Positions 15,841-23,012 of a stretch of DNA of 31,204 bases are shown here, one piece after another (the stretch's first letter is position 1; every line of letters starts with the position of its first letter). Source of the stretch: an uncultured Bacilli bacterium (GTDB lineage Bacteria > Bacillota_I > Bacilli_A > RF39 > UBA660). Under the pieces are notes generated by a model, which saw only the letters and a list, made by a program, of their open reading frames with translations, was not told the DNA's origin and searched no databases. The stretch is from assembly GCA_944329505.1 (NCBI GenBank), contig CALVIJ010000001.1, positions 1-31,204 on the forward strand. The letters are read 5' to 3'. A program made the position numbers and the translations under genes.

Positions 15841-17693
15841 GCGTTACCTCTTTTCATATACATTGTTAAAATAGAAATATCAGCCGGATTTACCCCACTA
15901 ATTCTCATTGCTTGTCCAATCGTAAGTGGTCTAACTTCTTTTAACTTTTGCTTAGCTTCACTAGCTAAATTATGCATCGCATCATAATCAATATCTTCTG
16001 GTATTTTCTTATCTTCTAATTTTTTTAACTTCTCAGCTTCAAGTAATGACTTTTTAATATATCCCTCATATTTAGCTGATATAGAAATTTGTTCTAAAAC
16101 CTCAAAGCTATATTCATTATCTAAAAACTGAGTTAAATCAGTAATTTTGATTTCTGGTCTTCTAAGTAAATCATATAAAGAAACACCATCTTTTAATTCT
16201 TTAGTACCTAAACTAACTAAATAATCATTATTTTTAGGAGTTAATCTTTTTTCTTTAAATTCTAATGTTGCCTTTTCTATTTCTTCTTTCTTATTAATAA
16301 ACTTCGCATATTTTTCATCAGATACTAATCCAAACTTATGACCATATTCTCTAAGCCTCAAATCCGCATTATCTGTTCTAAGTAAAAGTCTATATTCCGC
16401 ACGTGAAGTTAACAACCTATAAGGATCTCTTATACCTTTGGTAATTAAATCGTCAATTAATACCCCGATATAAGCCTCATCTCTTCTTAAAATAAATGGT
16501 TCCTTACCCTCTAATTTCAAACAAGCATTAATACCAGCCATTAATCCCTGGCAAGCAGCCTCTTCATATCCACTAGTACCATTAATCTGACCAGCAGTAA
16601 ATAAATTTTCAATTAACTTAGTTTCCAAATTAAATTTAAGTTGCGTTGGATAAATCGCATCATATTCTATCGCATAAGCATACTTTAATATCTTCGCATT
16701 TTCTAATCCAGGCAAACTATGAACCATCTTTTCTTGTACATCATAAGGCATACTTGTTGAAAAACCTTGAACATATATATAATCATAATATAAACTTTCA
16801 GGTTCTAAAAATAACTGATGTCTTTCCTTATCACTAAACCTAACTATCTTGTCCTCAATCGATGGACAATATCTTGGACCAACACCTTTAATATCAGATA
16901 ACCCTCCATACATACTAGATTTATTTAAATTATCTCTAATAATTTTATGTGTATCATCATTAGTATAAATTAAATAACAAGACACCTGTTTATCTATATC
17001 ATACATCGGTTCATTATCAAAACTAAAAGTGTGATAAACATTATCGCCATTTTCCAACTTAGTCTTAGAAAAATCAATACTATCTTTAGCTATTCTAGGT
17101 GGTGTTCCAGTCTTTAATCTTTTAATAATAAAACCTTTTTTAGCCAAATTATCACTTAAATAATTAGATGGCTTCTCACCATGAGGTCCCTCTCTATGAC
17201 GAGTATCACCTACCATAATATCCGCATTCATATAAGTACCAGTTGTTAAAATAACCGCTTTAGCTTTAATCTCTTCTCCACTTTCAAATAATACACCACT
17301 AACCTTATTATTAGGAGTTATTATATCTTTAACTAAAGCTTCCTTAATATCTAAATTATCTGTACTCTTCAAAGTTTCAATCATATTTTTCGGATACGTA
17401 ACTTTATCTGCTTGCGCGCGAAGCGATCTAACTGCTGGACCTTTAGCTGTATTAAGCATCTTTATTTGTAATAAACTCTTATCCGCATTATTTCCCATCT
17501 CTCCACCTAAAGCATCGATTTCTCTAACAACTATACCTTTCGCACTTCCACCAATAGATGGATTACAAGGCATATCTGCAATATTATTAATATTTCCTGT
17601 AACAAGTAATGTTTTGTGTCCCATACGTGCACATGCTAAAGCTGCCTCACATCCCGCATGTCCACCACCTACTACAATAACTTCATATTCCAT
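15837..17693 (-). CDS. mnmG: tRNA uridine-5-carboxymethylaminomethyl modification enzyme MnmG
   Basis: A 618-residue FAD enzyme that, with MnmE, builds the cmnm5U group at the wobble base of several tRNAs. The N-terminal FAD motif VIVVGGGHAGCEAALA, the block DMPCNPSIGGSAKG, the catalytic-region motif TGTPPRI and the C-terminal GidA motifs (SRAEYRLLLRTDNADLRL, ISGVNPADI) are intact. I place the start at ATG 17691-17693 with GGTGGTGAG upstream; the frame open to TTG at 17708 only adds the ribosome binding site. First gene of mnmG-rsmG, with its own promoter. A decayed copy of its 5' end lies about 1.1 kb upstream. Confidence 0.97.
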   Translation of the reverse strand: MEYEVIVVGGGHAGCEAALACARMGHKTLLVTGNINNIADMPCNPSIGGSAKGIVVREIDALGGEMGNNADKSLLQIKMLNTAKGPAVRSLRAQADKVTYPKNMIETLKSTDNLDIKEALVKDIITPNNKVSGVLFESGEEIKAKAVILTTGTYMNADIMVGDTRHREGPHGEKPSNYLSDNLAKKGFIIKRLKTGTPPRIAKDSIDFSKTKLENGDNVYHTFSFDNEPMYDIDKQVSCYLIYTNDDTHKIIRDNLNKSSMYGGLSDIKGVGPRYCPSIEDKIVRFSDKERHQLFLEPESLYYDYIYVQGFSTSMPYDVQEKMVHSLPGLENAKILKYAYAIEYDAIYPTQLKFNLETKLIENLFTAGQINGTSGYEEAACQGLMAGINACLKLEGKEPFILRRDEAYIGVLIDDLITKGIRDPYRLLTSRAEYRLLLRTDNADLRLREYGHKFGLVSDEKYAKFINKKEEIEKATLEFKEKRLTPKNNDYLVSLGTKELKDGVSLYDLLRRPEIKITDLTQFLDNEYSFEVLEQISISAKYEGYIKKSLLEAEKLKKLEDKKIPEDIDYDAMHNLASEAKQKLKEVRPLTIGQAMRISGVNPADISILTMYMKRGNA

Positions 17694-17720
17694 ATTTCTC
17701 ACCACCAAATACTAGAGTTA

Positions 17721-17749
17721 ATTCTACATCAGAGAAACACTTTAGTCAA
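17721..17749 (-). promoter_or_regulatory. mnmG: mnmG promoter
   Basis: On the minus strand TTGACT (17744-17749) and TAGAAT (17721-17726) are 17 bp apart, 28 bases before the mnmG ATG. The -35 is also preserved in the decayed duplicate at 18823-18828. Confidence 0.65.
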
Positions 17750-17785
17750 ATAAATAAAACTTTTATTTAAAAATAATAAATCTTA

Positions 17786-17814
17786 TTGTATTTTATATAA
17801 CTATTCGTTATAAT
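17786..17814 (+). promoter_or_regulatory. Promoter of the hydrophobic peptide mRNA
   Basis: TTGTAT (17786-17791) and TATAAT (17809-17814) are 17 bp apart on the plus strand. The start point predicted near 17821 coincides with the 5' end of the long inverted repeat AAGGAATGTT. Confidence 0.7.
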
Positions 17815-17846
17815 TATATCAAGGAATGTTTAATAGAGTTAGTGCG

Positions 17847-17872
17847 ACCTCTTTTTCAAAAGAAAAGGAGGT
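17847..17872 (+). promoter_or_regulatory. Hairpin that sequesters the peptide's Shine-Dalgarno
   Basis: An 11-bp stem (ACCTCTTTTTC with GAAAAGGAGGT, one G-U pair) has an AAAA loop. The whole GGAGG lies in the 3' arm, so ribosome access should need structural opening. Confidence 0.75.
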
Positions 17873-17879
17873 GATGGTT

Positions 17880-17957
17880 ATGACCAAAAGAGAAAACTCT
17901 TTCTTTGTTATAATTATCCTCCTATTTATTTTAGTATTTTTAATACTATTTAAATAG
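17880..17957 (+). CDS. Small hydrophobic peptide, candidate type I toxin (25 residues)
   Basis: A 25-codon frame with a very strong ribosome binding site (AAAAGGAGG, 8 bases to ATG). The peptide has a polar start (MTKRENS), a hydrophobic core of about 17 residues (FFVIIILLFILVFLILF) and a terminal Lys, so it should form one membrane helix. It has its own promoter, a 59-base leader that hides the Shine-Dalgarno, and a convergent antisense RNA over the 3' untranslated region. This arrangement parallels type I toxins such as TxpA or BsrG, although the peptide is not one I recognise. It is the only plus-strand gene in the left arm between 1779 and oriC. An in-frame ATG two codons upstream is too close to the Shine-Dalgarno. 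The toxin role is inference. Confidence 0.62.
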   Translation: MTKRENSFFVIIILLFILVFLILFK

Positions 17958-17959
17958 AC

Positions 17960-18070
17960 AAAAGCACCTAACTCATTCCATCAATGATTTAGGTGCGAAC
18001 CAAGAATTGGTCGTGCTCAACATTGGCGTATTGAACATTCCTTTTTTATTTTATGAAGTTTCCTTCATCT
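17960..18070 (-). ncRNA. Candidate antisense RNA antitoxin
   Basis: A minus-strand promoter predicts a start near 18070, and a strong hairpin followed by TTTTGT ends transcription near 17960, giving an RNA of about 110 bases without a convincing coding frame. The terminator is GCACCTAA/TTAGGTGC (17964-17971 with 17989-17996) stacked on TCATT/AATGA. The RNA is complementary to the full 3' untranslated region of the peptide mRNA and stops 3 bases short of the coding frame. Ends are inferred. Confidence 0.55.
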
Positions 18071-18076
18071 ATATAC

Positions 18077-18105
18077 ATAATATCACAAATTTAACTTTAT
18101 GACAA
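18077..18105 (-). promoter_or_regulatory. Promoter of the candidate antisense RNA
   Basis: On the minus strand TTGTCA (18100-18105) and TATTAT (18077-18082) are 17 bp apart, with a TGn extension directly before the -10. Confidence 0.65.
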
Positions 18106-18157
18106 ATTAATTTTACAGCAAATAAAAGACTAATAGATTAAAACTAACTTTATAATA

Positions 18158-18487
18158 CTAGTGTTTAAAATGTTTCCCAGTCAATGTTGTTTCTGATTGA
18201 AAGCTACCTAAATTAGCATCTAAAAATAACTTTATCACCTTTATTGTATATGTCTTTAACTCTTCTAAATTCAAATCAAACAATTCTTTAGTAATATTTT
18301 TATCACCCATTAAAGAACAAGCATATATAAGTGAAACTTCAGAAGCTACTCTAAAATGTGTATCTTTATTACTCTCATCACTTAAACTACGATAGCATGT
18401 ACTAAGCGTATTAATATAATTTTCACCATACATTATTCTTCTAGCTTTTTCATGTGGCTTTTTATATTTAACGCACTTGTTAACCAT
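18158..18487 (-). CDS. Hypothetical protein, possibly 3' part of a frameshifted gene
   Basis: A 109-residue frame with no family I recognise. It is soluble, with a mostly helical second half (NLEELKTYTIKVIKLFLDAN). No Shine-Dalgarno precedes the ATG at 18485-18487. Immediately upstream another frame of 36 codons (18480-18590) runs into a stop at a T5 run; removing one T would join the two frames into about 145 residues. A frameshifted gene is therefore likely. The upstream frame in turn begins at the edge of the decayed mnmG copy. Functional status is doubtful. Confidence 0.45.
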   Translation of the reverse strand: MVNKCVKYKKPHEKARRIMYGENYINTLSTCYRSLSDESNKDTHFRVASEVSLIYACSLMGDKNITKELFDLNLEELKTYTIKVIKLFLDANLGSFQSETTLTGKHFKH

Positions 18488-18590
18488 AAAAATTAATCAT
18501 ATAATTCCCCATATCAAGAGTTTCTTCTATATCTAACAAATAATTTAATTCATTAACATTATTTCCATTTGTATTTTTAAAACAAAACAT

Positions 18591-18828
18591 CTACATTAAT
18601 TTCTCTAACAACTATACCTTTTGCACTTCCATAAATCGCTGAATTACAAGGCATATCTACAATATTATTAGTATTCCCTATAACAAGTAATTTCTTAATG
18701 CCTATACATGCACATACTTAAGCAACTTCACATCCCGCATAACCACCACCTACTACAATTAACTTCATATCCATATAAATTACCACCAAACACTAAAAAC
18801 AATTTTACAATAAAAAAAAGTTAGTCAA
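18591..18828 (-). pseudogene. Decayed duplicate of the mnmG promoter and 5' end
   Basis: This stretch aligns nearly without gaps to 17510-17749, that is, the mnmG promoter, ribosome binding site and first 60 or so codons. Long runs are shared, such as TTCTCTAACAACTATACCTT, GAATTACAAGGCATATCT (one change) and CCACCACCTACTACAAT. The identity looks to be around 80-85% over the coding part. The frame is broken: small compensating indels near the start and a TAA at about codon 19 (GTTGCTTAA on the minus strand). The -35 TTGACT survives. No full second mnmG is present. Confidence 0.85.
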
Positions 18829-18840
18829 TTAAACCTAACT
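18812..18840 (-). terminator. Terminator downstream of the interrupted hypothetical gene
   Basis: The stem AGTTAG/CTAACT (18819-18824 with 18835-18840) is followed by eight T residues on the minus strand. It uses part of the duplicated mnmG promoter sequence. Confidence 0.65.
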
Positions 18841-18880
18841 AACCTTAAATCTACTTTTTCATAATATTCAACCAATTTAA

Positions 18881-19249
18881 TTATTTAACTTTATTATTAG
18901 AGTTTAAAATATGAGAAATAGAATAATTATACTGCGAAATCACACTATTTATAAAACCTTTAATCACATCTGAACAGCATTCTTCAAAAGAATGACCCAA
19001 AGACATTGCATATTTAAAAATTAATTCAATAAATAAATTACGTTCTTTAACATCACATATAAATTCATGATAAACATCATAGCCATTATATATTTCTGGA
19101 TTTGTAGAAATCAGCCCCAAACCATCTGTTGAACGCAATATCAAAATCCAACTATCCGCATCAAACATCCAACCAGTACATTCAAGAAGCATTGCATTTA
19201 ATTCTTCAATTGAAATTGGTAATTCAATATTATTAGTTGCATTCGACAA
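18881..19249 (-). CDS. Hypothetical protein, probable 3' part of an interrupted gene
   Basis: A 122-residue frame with no recognised family. It is acidic, with aromatic-rich segments (ECTGWMFDADSWILIL, EIYNGYDVYHEF) and helical stretches. It opens with TTG and lacks a ribosome binding site. It is in the same frame as the small upstream frame 19259-19360, separated only by one TAA and three codons, so both are best read as one gene of about 158 codons with a nonsense mutation. If translated separately, an ATG at codon 20 is another possible start. Confidence 0.5.
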   Translation of the reverse strand: MSNATNNIELPISIEELNAMLLECTGWMFDADSWILILRSTDGLGLISTNPEIYNGYDVYHEFICDVKERNLFIELIFKYAMSLGHSFEECCSDVIKGFINSVISQYNYSISHILNSNNKVK

Positions 19250-19258
19250 ATATTTTTT

Positions 19259-19360
19259 TTAATTGTCAGTAACAACTTCAAACTCTTCATCTTCATCAAA
19301 AAGATTTTCTTCTGTATAACCTAATTGATTTAAAATATTACGAAAATTAACATCAAACAT
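19259..19360 (-). CDS. 33-residue frame, probable 5' part of the interrupted gene
   Basis: ATG follows AGGAGG with 8 bases spacing, the best ribosome binding site in this island. The product begins MFDVNFRNILNQLGY and ends in an acidic stretch (NLFDEDEEFEVV) before TAA. The frame continues in phase into 18881-19249. It could be a real short peptide, but a truncated gene is more likely. Confidence 0.45.
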   Translation of the reverse strand: MFDVNFRNILNQLGYTEENLFDEDEEFEVVTDN

Positions 19361-19413
19361 TCTTATAACCTCCTTCGAATAAATTATGAAGTTTTCTTCA
19401 CCCAAATACAGAA

Positions 19414-19455
19414 TATCAAAAAAACAAGTAATATTTTCGACAAATCACTTGTTTT
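19414..19455 (-). terminator. Terminator of mnmE
   Basis: AAAACAAGT (19421-19429) pairs with ACTTGTTTT (19447-19455) and is followed by a T-run on the minus strand. It lies 12 bases after the mnmE stop. Confidence 0.7.
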
Positions 19456-19466
19456 ACATTTTTATA

Positions 19467-20816
19467 CTACTTTCCAACACAAAATCTACTAAATAATTGA
19501 TCTAATAATTCATCATCATAACTCTCACCAATTATCTCGCCAAGTAAATTCCATATATCTTTTAAATCAATCTCTACCATATCAATAGGATAATTATCTT
19601 CAATCCCTTTTCTAACCGCTTTAACACTCTCTAAAACCTTTCTTAAAATAGCTTGACTTCTCGCACTAGTTAAATAGGTTAAATCAGTTGTTTCTATCTT
19701 CTCTAAATTGAATAAACTTTTAATTTTATTACCTATTTCATCAATATTTTCATCATTTAAAGCACTCACATATATAGCATTAGATAACTTTTCATCATCA
19801 ATTTTCTTCTCTAAATCAGTCTTATTAACTATTGTAATGTAATTCTTATCCTTTAATTTATTCAAAATAATCAAATCATCTGAACTTAATTTTTCATTAT
19901 AATTAACTACAAATAAAACTAAATCTGCCTCATCTATTAATTTTAAACTTTTCTCTACCCCAATACTTTCAACAACATCATCAGTTTCACGAATTCCAGC
20001 TGTATCAATCAAATTTAAAATCAAATTATCGACTCTCAAAGTAGCCTCAACACTATCACGAGTAGTTCCTTGAATATCTGTAACAATAGCTTTATCTTCA
20101 CCTATCAATCTATTAAGTAAACTACTCTTACCAACATTTGGTTTACCAATAATAGCTGTTTTAATACCATTAGTTAAAACTTCTCCATTTTTACTTTCTT
20201 TCAAAATTTTATCTATTTTGTCTTCAAGTTCACTTAAACTTTCATTTATCTTACCTATTGTCATTTCTTCTATATCTTCATACTCAGGATAATCAATATT
20301 AACTTCAATATTCGCAATTATACCTGCAAGCTCATCTCTAAGCTTACTAATCATTGTAGATACCTTACCACCAACTTGATTTAAAGCTATTTTCCGGGAA
20401 ATATCTGTCTTAGAATTAATCAAATCCATAATACCCTCAGCTTCTGTTAAATCAATTCGCCCATTTAAAAATGCTCTTTTAGTAAACTCTCCAGGTTCAG
20501 CAAGTCTACAACCATTCACAAGTAATAATTCTAAAATCTTATCAGTTGTCATAATTCCACCATGTGCATTAATCTCAACAACATCTTCCTTAGTAAACGT
20601 TTTAGGAGCTCGCATAACAGAAACCAAAACTTCATCTATTTTTTCATCGCCATCCATTATATAACCATAATGAATAGTATGTGTAGGCGCATCTTTAAAA
20701 TTTTTATTAGAAAAAATCTTACTAACTACATTAATAGCTTCATCACCACTAACTCTAATTATCGAAATAGCCCCAATACCTTGAGCTGTCGAAATAGCTG
20801 CTATTGTATCATCCAT
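19467..20816 (-). CDS. mnmE: tRNA uridine-5-carboxymethylaminomethyl modification GTPase MnmE
   Basis: A 449-residue GTPase, partner of MnmG in wobble-uridine modification. The N-terminal tetrahydrofolate-binding domain begins DDTIAAISTAQGIGAISIIRVSG; the G domain has G1 GKPNVGKSS, G2 region GTTRD, G3 DTAGI and G4 NKTD; the C-terminal end is FCVGK with the conserved cysteine. Length is normal. ATG follows AGAGGTGA, which lies at the end of the upstream HD gene, with 4 bases between the stop and start. It contains a near-perfect Noc box at 20389-20402. Unlike in many Firmicutes it is not adjacent to mnmG; a 1.8-kb island separates them. Confidence 0.98.
   Translation of the reverse strand: MDDTIAAISTAQGIGAISIIRVSGDEAINVVSKIFSNKNFKDAPTHTIHYGYIMDGDEKIDEVLVSVMRAPKTFTKEDVVEINAHGGIMTTDKILELLLVNGCRLAEPGEFTKRAFLNGRIDLTEAEGIMDLINSKTDISRKIALNQVGGKVSTMISKLRDELAGIIANIEVNIDYPEYEDIEEMTIGKINESLSELEDKIDKILKESKNGEVLTNGIKTAIIGKPNVGKSSLLNRLIGEDKAIVTDIQGTTRDSVEATLRVDNLILNLIDTAGIRETDDVVESIGVEKSLKLIDEADLVLFVVNYNEKLSSDDLIILNKLKDKNYITIVNKTDLEKKIDDEKLSNAIYVSALNDENIDEIGNKIKSLFNLEKIETTDLTYLTSARSQAILRKVLESVKAVRKGIEDNYPIDMVEIDLKDIWNLLGEIIGESYDDELLDQLFSRFCVGK
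20389..20402. promoter_or_regulatory. Noc-binding-site-like 14-mer within mnmE
   Basis: ATTTTCCGGGAAAT matches 13 of 14 positions of the B. subtilis Noc box ATTTCCCGGGAAAT. Noc boxes in Bacillus are dispersed, often inside genes, over the chromosome outside the terminus. Confidence 0.55.
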
Positions 20817-20820
20817 CTAA

Positions 20821-21375
20821 TCACCTCTTTCCAAATTTAAAAAATTTCTTTACCTTATATACCATACGAGCTAAACCAAAATACTTAGGCAAAGCTTTTA
20901 TATTAATCACAACATCCATAGAAAGTCTTTTATCTGCATAAGTAACAACCCAACCTTCTTTATATTTCGGCGGAATTATGTTAAGTGGAAACATATGTCT
21001 TTCTATTATGTTGGCAATCCTCGCATTCATCAGTTCTGGAAAAAACTTATAAGCATTTTCCATTGCCTCATGTGCATGAACAAAACCGTGCTGCTTAAAA
21101 AAAGAAACTTTTTTATCTAAATTATCTTGCCAAGGTTTTGTATAAAAATCATGTAATAAACCACCAATTGCCGCATCATAATAGTTCCACTTTCTTTTTT
21201 TACATATTCTATAAGCTAAATAAGATACAGCTAAACAATGTTCATAAAGTGAGCAACTTTCATGATGAACCCAATCTTTTCTCTTTTGAAATTCTCTTGA
21301 ACCTAAAATAGGAGCTACTATATGTAAAAATTCTTCATCGCTTGCTATTTCTTTAGTAATATCTTTCTTACGCAT
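20821..21375 (-). CDS. HD-domain protein
   Basis: A 184-residue predicted metal-dependent phosphohydrolase. The first metal-binding histidine is in LYEHCLAVSYLAYRI and the HD pair in AAIGGLLHDFY; further histidines lie in 'HAHEAMENAY' and 'IIERHMFPL', and an Asp in 'VTYADKRLSMD'. The C-terminus is basic (VKKFFKFGKR). A ribosome binding site AAGGAG lies rather far (14 bases) from the ATG. It precedes mnmE by 4 bases and is probably co-transcribed with it. The substrate is unknown. Confidence 0.87.
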   Translation of the reverse strand: MRKKDITKEIASDEEFLHIVAPILGSREFQKRKDWVHHESCSLYEHCLAVSYLAYRICKKRKWNYYDAAIGGLLHDFYTKPWQDNLDKKVSFFKQHGFVHAHEAMENAYKFFPELMNARIANIIERHMFPLNIIPPKYKEGWVVTYADKRLSMDVVINIKALPKYFGLARMVYKVKKFFKFGKR

Positions 21376-21407
21376 GTTAAATTTTCCAACTCCTTTTCAT
21401 CACCTGT

Positions 21408-21416
21408 ATTATAGCA
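21408..21416 (-). promoter_or_regulatory. Extended -10 promoter of the HD gene-mnmE operon
   Basis: TGCTATAAT on the minus strand is a TGn extended -10 (TATAAT 21408-21413), placed between the DUF1846 terminator and the HD gene. Confidence 0.6.
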
Positions 21417-21424
21417 TACAAATA

Positions 21425-21449
21425 GAAAAAACGATAAATAAATTATCGC
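21425..21449 (-). terminator. Terminator of the DUF1846 gene
   Basis: The short stem CGATAA/TTATCG (21432-21437 with 21443-21448) is followed by TTTTTT on the minus strand, 3 bases after the stop codon. Confidence 0.65.
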
Positions 21450-21451
21450 TT

Positions 21452-22933
21452 TCATTCATTCATAAATAAATTATTTGAATAAAATATAGAATCACAGGTT
21501 AAATTAATATTCAATCTTTTTAAAGTATTTAAATCACCATTATAAACCATAAATGAAGCATGGGCTTCCAAACCAGAAAGTTTATTCAAATTTTTAAGGG
21601 CTTCTTTAACTATCGGATTAGTAACTGAACAAATACTTAAAGCAATTAATACTTCCTCCAAATTTAACGACCTAGAAGCATGATTACTTAATGGTTTTAA
21701 TTTCAATATTGGTTCTAACACAGTCTTAGAAAGTAAATCAACATCATCAGGAATATTAGTAAGTTCCTTAATCGCATTTAAAATCAAACTACTAGCTGGA
21801 CTTAAAAGTTCAGTCTTTTTACCAGTAATAATTTTCCCATCAGGTAACTCCAAAGCAATAACTGGAATATCTTCACTATTACTTTTTTCTTGAGCCGCCA
21901 AAATAACTGGTCTTTCCTTTAAAGGATTAATCTCTAACTCATTCATTAAAAGCTTAATTCTCTCACAAACATATTCTTCACTAGTACCAGTCTTATAATC
22001 ACATAAAGCTTTATAATATCTTCTGATTATCTCTTGCCTACTAGCTTCACAAATTACCTCATCATCATCTATCGCATATCCTATCATATTAACACCCATA
22101 TCCGTAGGTGAATAATAAATATTCTTACCTGTAATTTTATGAAGTATTGCTTTTAAAACAGGAAAAACCTCTAAATCACGATTATAATTAACTGACGCAA
22201 CACCATATTTTTCTAAATGAAACGAATCTATCATATTAACATCTTTCAAATCAGCAGTAGCGGCTTCATAAGCCACATTAACTGGATGTTTTAAAGGCAA
22301 ATTCCAAACCGGAAAAGTCTCATACTTCGCATAACCAGCCTTAACTCCTCTTTTATATTCATGATAAAGTTGAGATAAACAAGTAGCCAATTTACCACTA
22401 GATGGTCCAGGGGCTGTAACCACAACTAACTTTTTAGTCGTTTCAATATAAGGATTAGCCCCATATCCCTCATCACTTACAATTACATCAACATCGGTTG
22501 GATAACCTGCAGTCGGAGTATGAACGTAGGTTTTAATATTTCTTTTTTCAAGCTGATTTCTAAACTTTTTACTACTTTCCTTACCACTATATAAAGTAAT
22601 AACCACACTGTTAACAGATAAACCTAAATTTTGAAATTCATCAATTAACCTTAAAACTTCCATATCATAAGTAATTCCATAATCAGCACGAATTTTCTTT
22701 CTTTCAATGTCTTTAGCATTAATACAAATAATTATTTCTGCTATTTCTTTAAGTTCACAAAGCATTTTAATCTTAGAATCAGGTTCAAAACCAGGTAAAA
22801 CCCTACTAGCATGATAATCATCAAATAATTTACCACCAAATTCCAAATAAAGTTTATCAAATTCATTTATTTTTTCTTTAATTCTTTTACTTTGAATTTC
22901 TACATATTTCTTATTATTAAAACCTTTTTTCAT
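21452..22933 (-). CDS. DUF1846 family protein
   Basis: A 493-residue cytosolic protein that matches the DUF1846 family along its full length: FNNKKYVEIQSKRIKEKI at the start, 'LYLEFGGKLFDDYHASRVLPGFEPD', the P-loop-like 'VVTAPGPSSGKLATCLSQ', 'NLPLKHPVNVAYEAATADL' and 'YSPTDMGVNMIGYAI'. Members are widespread in Firmicutes and have a P-loop-like fold, but no accepted biochemical role. The start is supported by GGTGGTGTGAG upstream. It is bounded by terminators on both sides and so is a single-gene unit. Confidence 0.92.
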   Translation of the reverse strand: MKKGFNNKKYVEIQSKRIKEKINEFDKLYLEFGGKLFDDYHASRVLPGFEPDSKIKMLCELKEIAEIIICINAKDIERKKIRADYGITYDMEVLRLIDEFQNLGLSVNSVVITLYSGKESSKKFRNQLEKRNIKTYVHTPTAGYPTDVDVIVSDEGYGANPYIETTKKLVVVTAPGPSSGKLATCLSQLYHEYKRGVKAGYAKYETFPVWNLPLKHPVNVAYEAATADLKDVNMIDSFHLEKYGVASVNYNRDLEVFPVLKAILHKITGKNIYYSPTDMGVNMIGYAIDDDEVICEASRQEIIRRYYKALCDYKTGTSEEYVCERIKLLMNELEINPLKERPVILAAQEKSNSEDIPVIALELPDGKIITGKKTELLSPASSLILNAIKELTNIPDDVDLLSKTVLEPILKLKPLSNHASRSLNLEEVLIALSICSVTNPIVKEALKNLNKLSGLEAHASFMVYNGDLNTLKRLNINLTCDSIFYSNNLFMNE

Positions 22934-22948
22934 AACTCACACCACCCT

Positions 22949-22964
22949 CTACTATAAATAGTAG
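22949..22964. promoter_or_regulatory. Short dyad upstream of the DUF1846 gene
   Basis: CTACTAT-AA-ATAGTAG forms a perfect 7+2+7 dyad between the jag terminator and the DUF1846 ribosome binding site. It could be an operator or a leader hairpin. Confidence 0.35.
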
Positions 22965-22991
22965 CACATCTATAAACATATTGAAACACAC

Positions 22992-23012
22992 AAAAAGAAG
23001 AAATTAATCTTC
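22992..23012 (-). terminator. Terminator of the rpmH-rnpA-yidC-jag operon
   Basis: The stem GAAGA/TCTTC (22997-23001 with 23008-23012) overlaps the jag stop codon and is followed by five T residues on the minus strand. Stem is short, so efficiency may be modest. Confidence 0.6.

Larger units (their letters stand above)
17821..18047 (+). ncRNA. Structured toxin-type mRNA with 5'-3' terminal pairing
   Basis: The predicted transcript starts near 17821 and ends near the T-run at 18042-18047. Its first 15 bases (17821-17835) pair with 18029-18043 with one G-U pair, directly before the T-run. An inner stem can also form between 17842-17849 and 18009-18016, but it competes with the Shine-Dalgarno hairpin. 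Ends inferred from promoter position and the T-run, not measured. Confidence 0.5.

Noticed and set aside
16395..16410. parS-like site around CACGTGAA in mnmG
   Set aside because: Only the centre matches TGTTTCACGTGAAACA; the outer positions disagree.
18052..18067. ATGAAG/CTTCAT hairpin as terminator of the toxin-type mRNA
   Set aside because: No T-run follows it on the plus strand; the T-run at 18042 precedes it.
19436..19444. Spo0A-box-like TTCGACAAA near the mnmE end
   Set aside because: It lies in the loop of the mnmE terminator, with no promoter close by, so chance is more likely.
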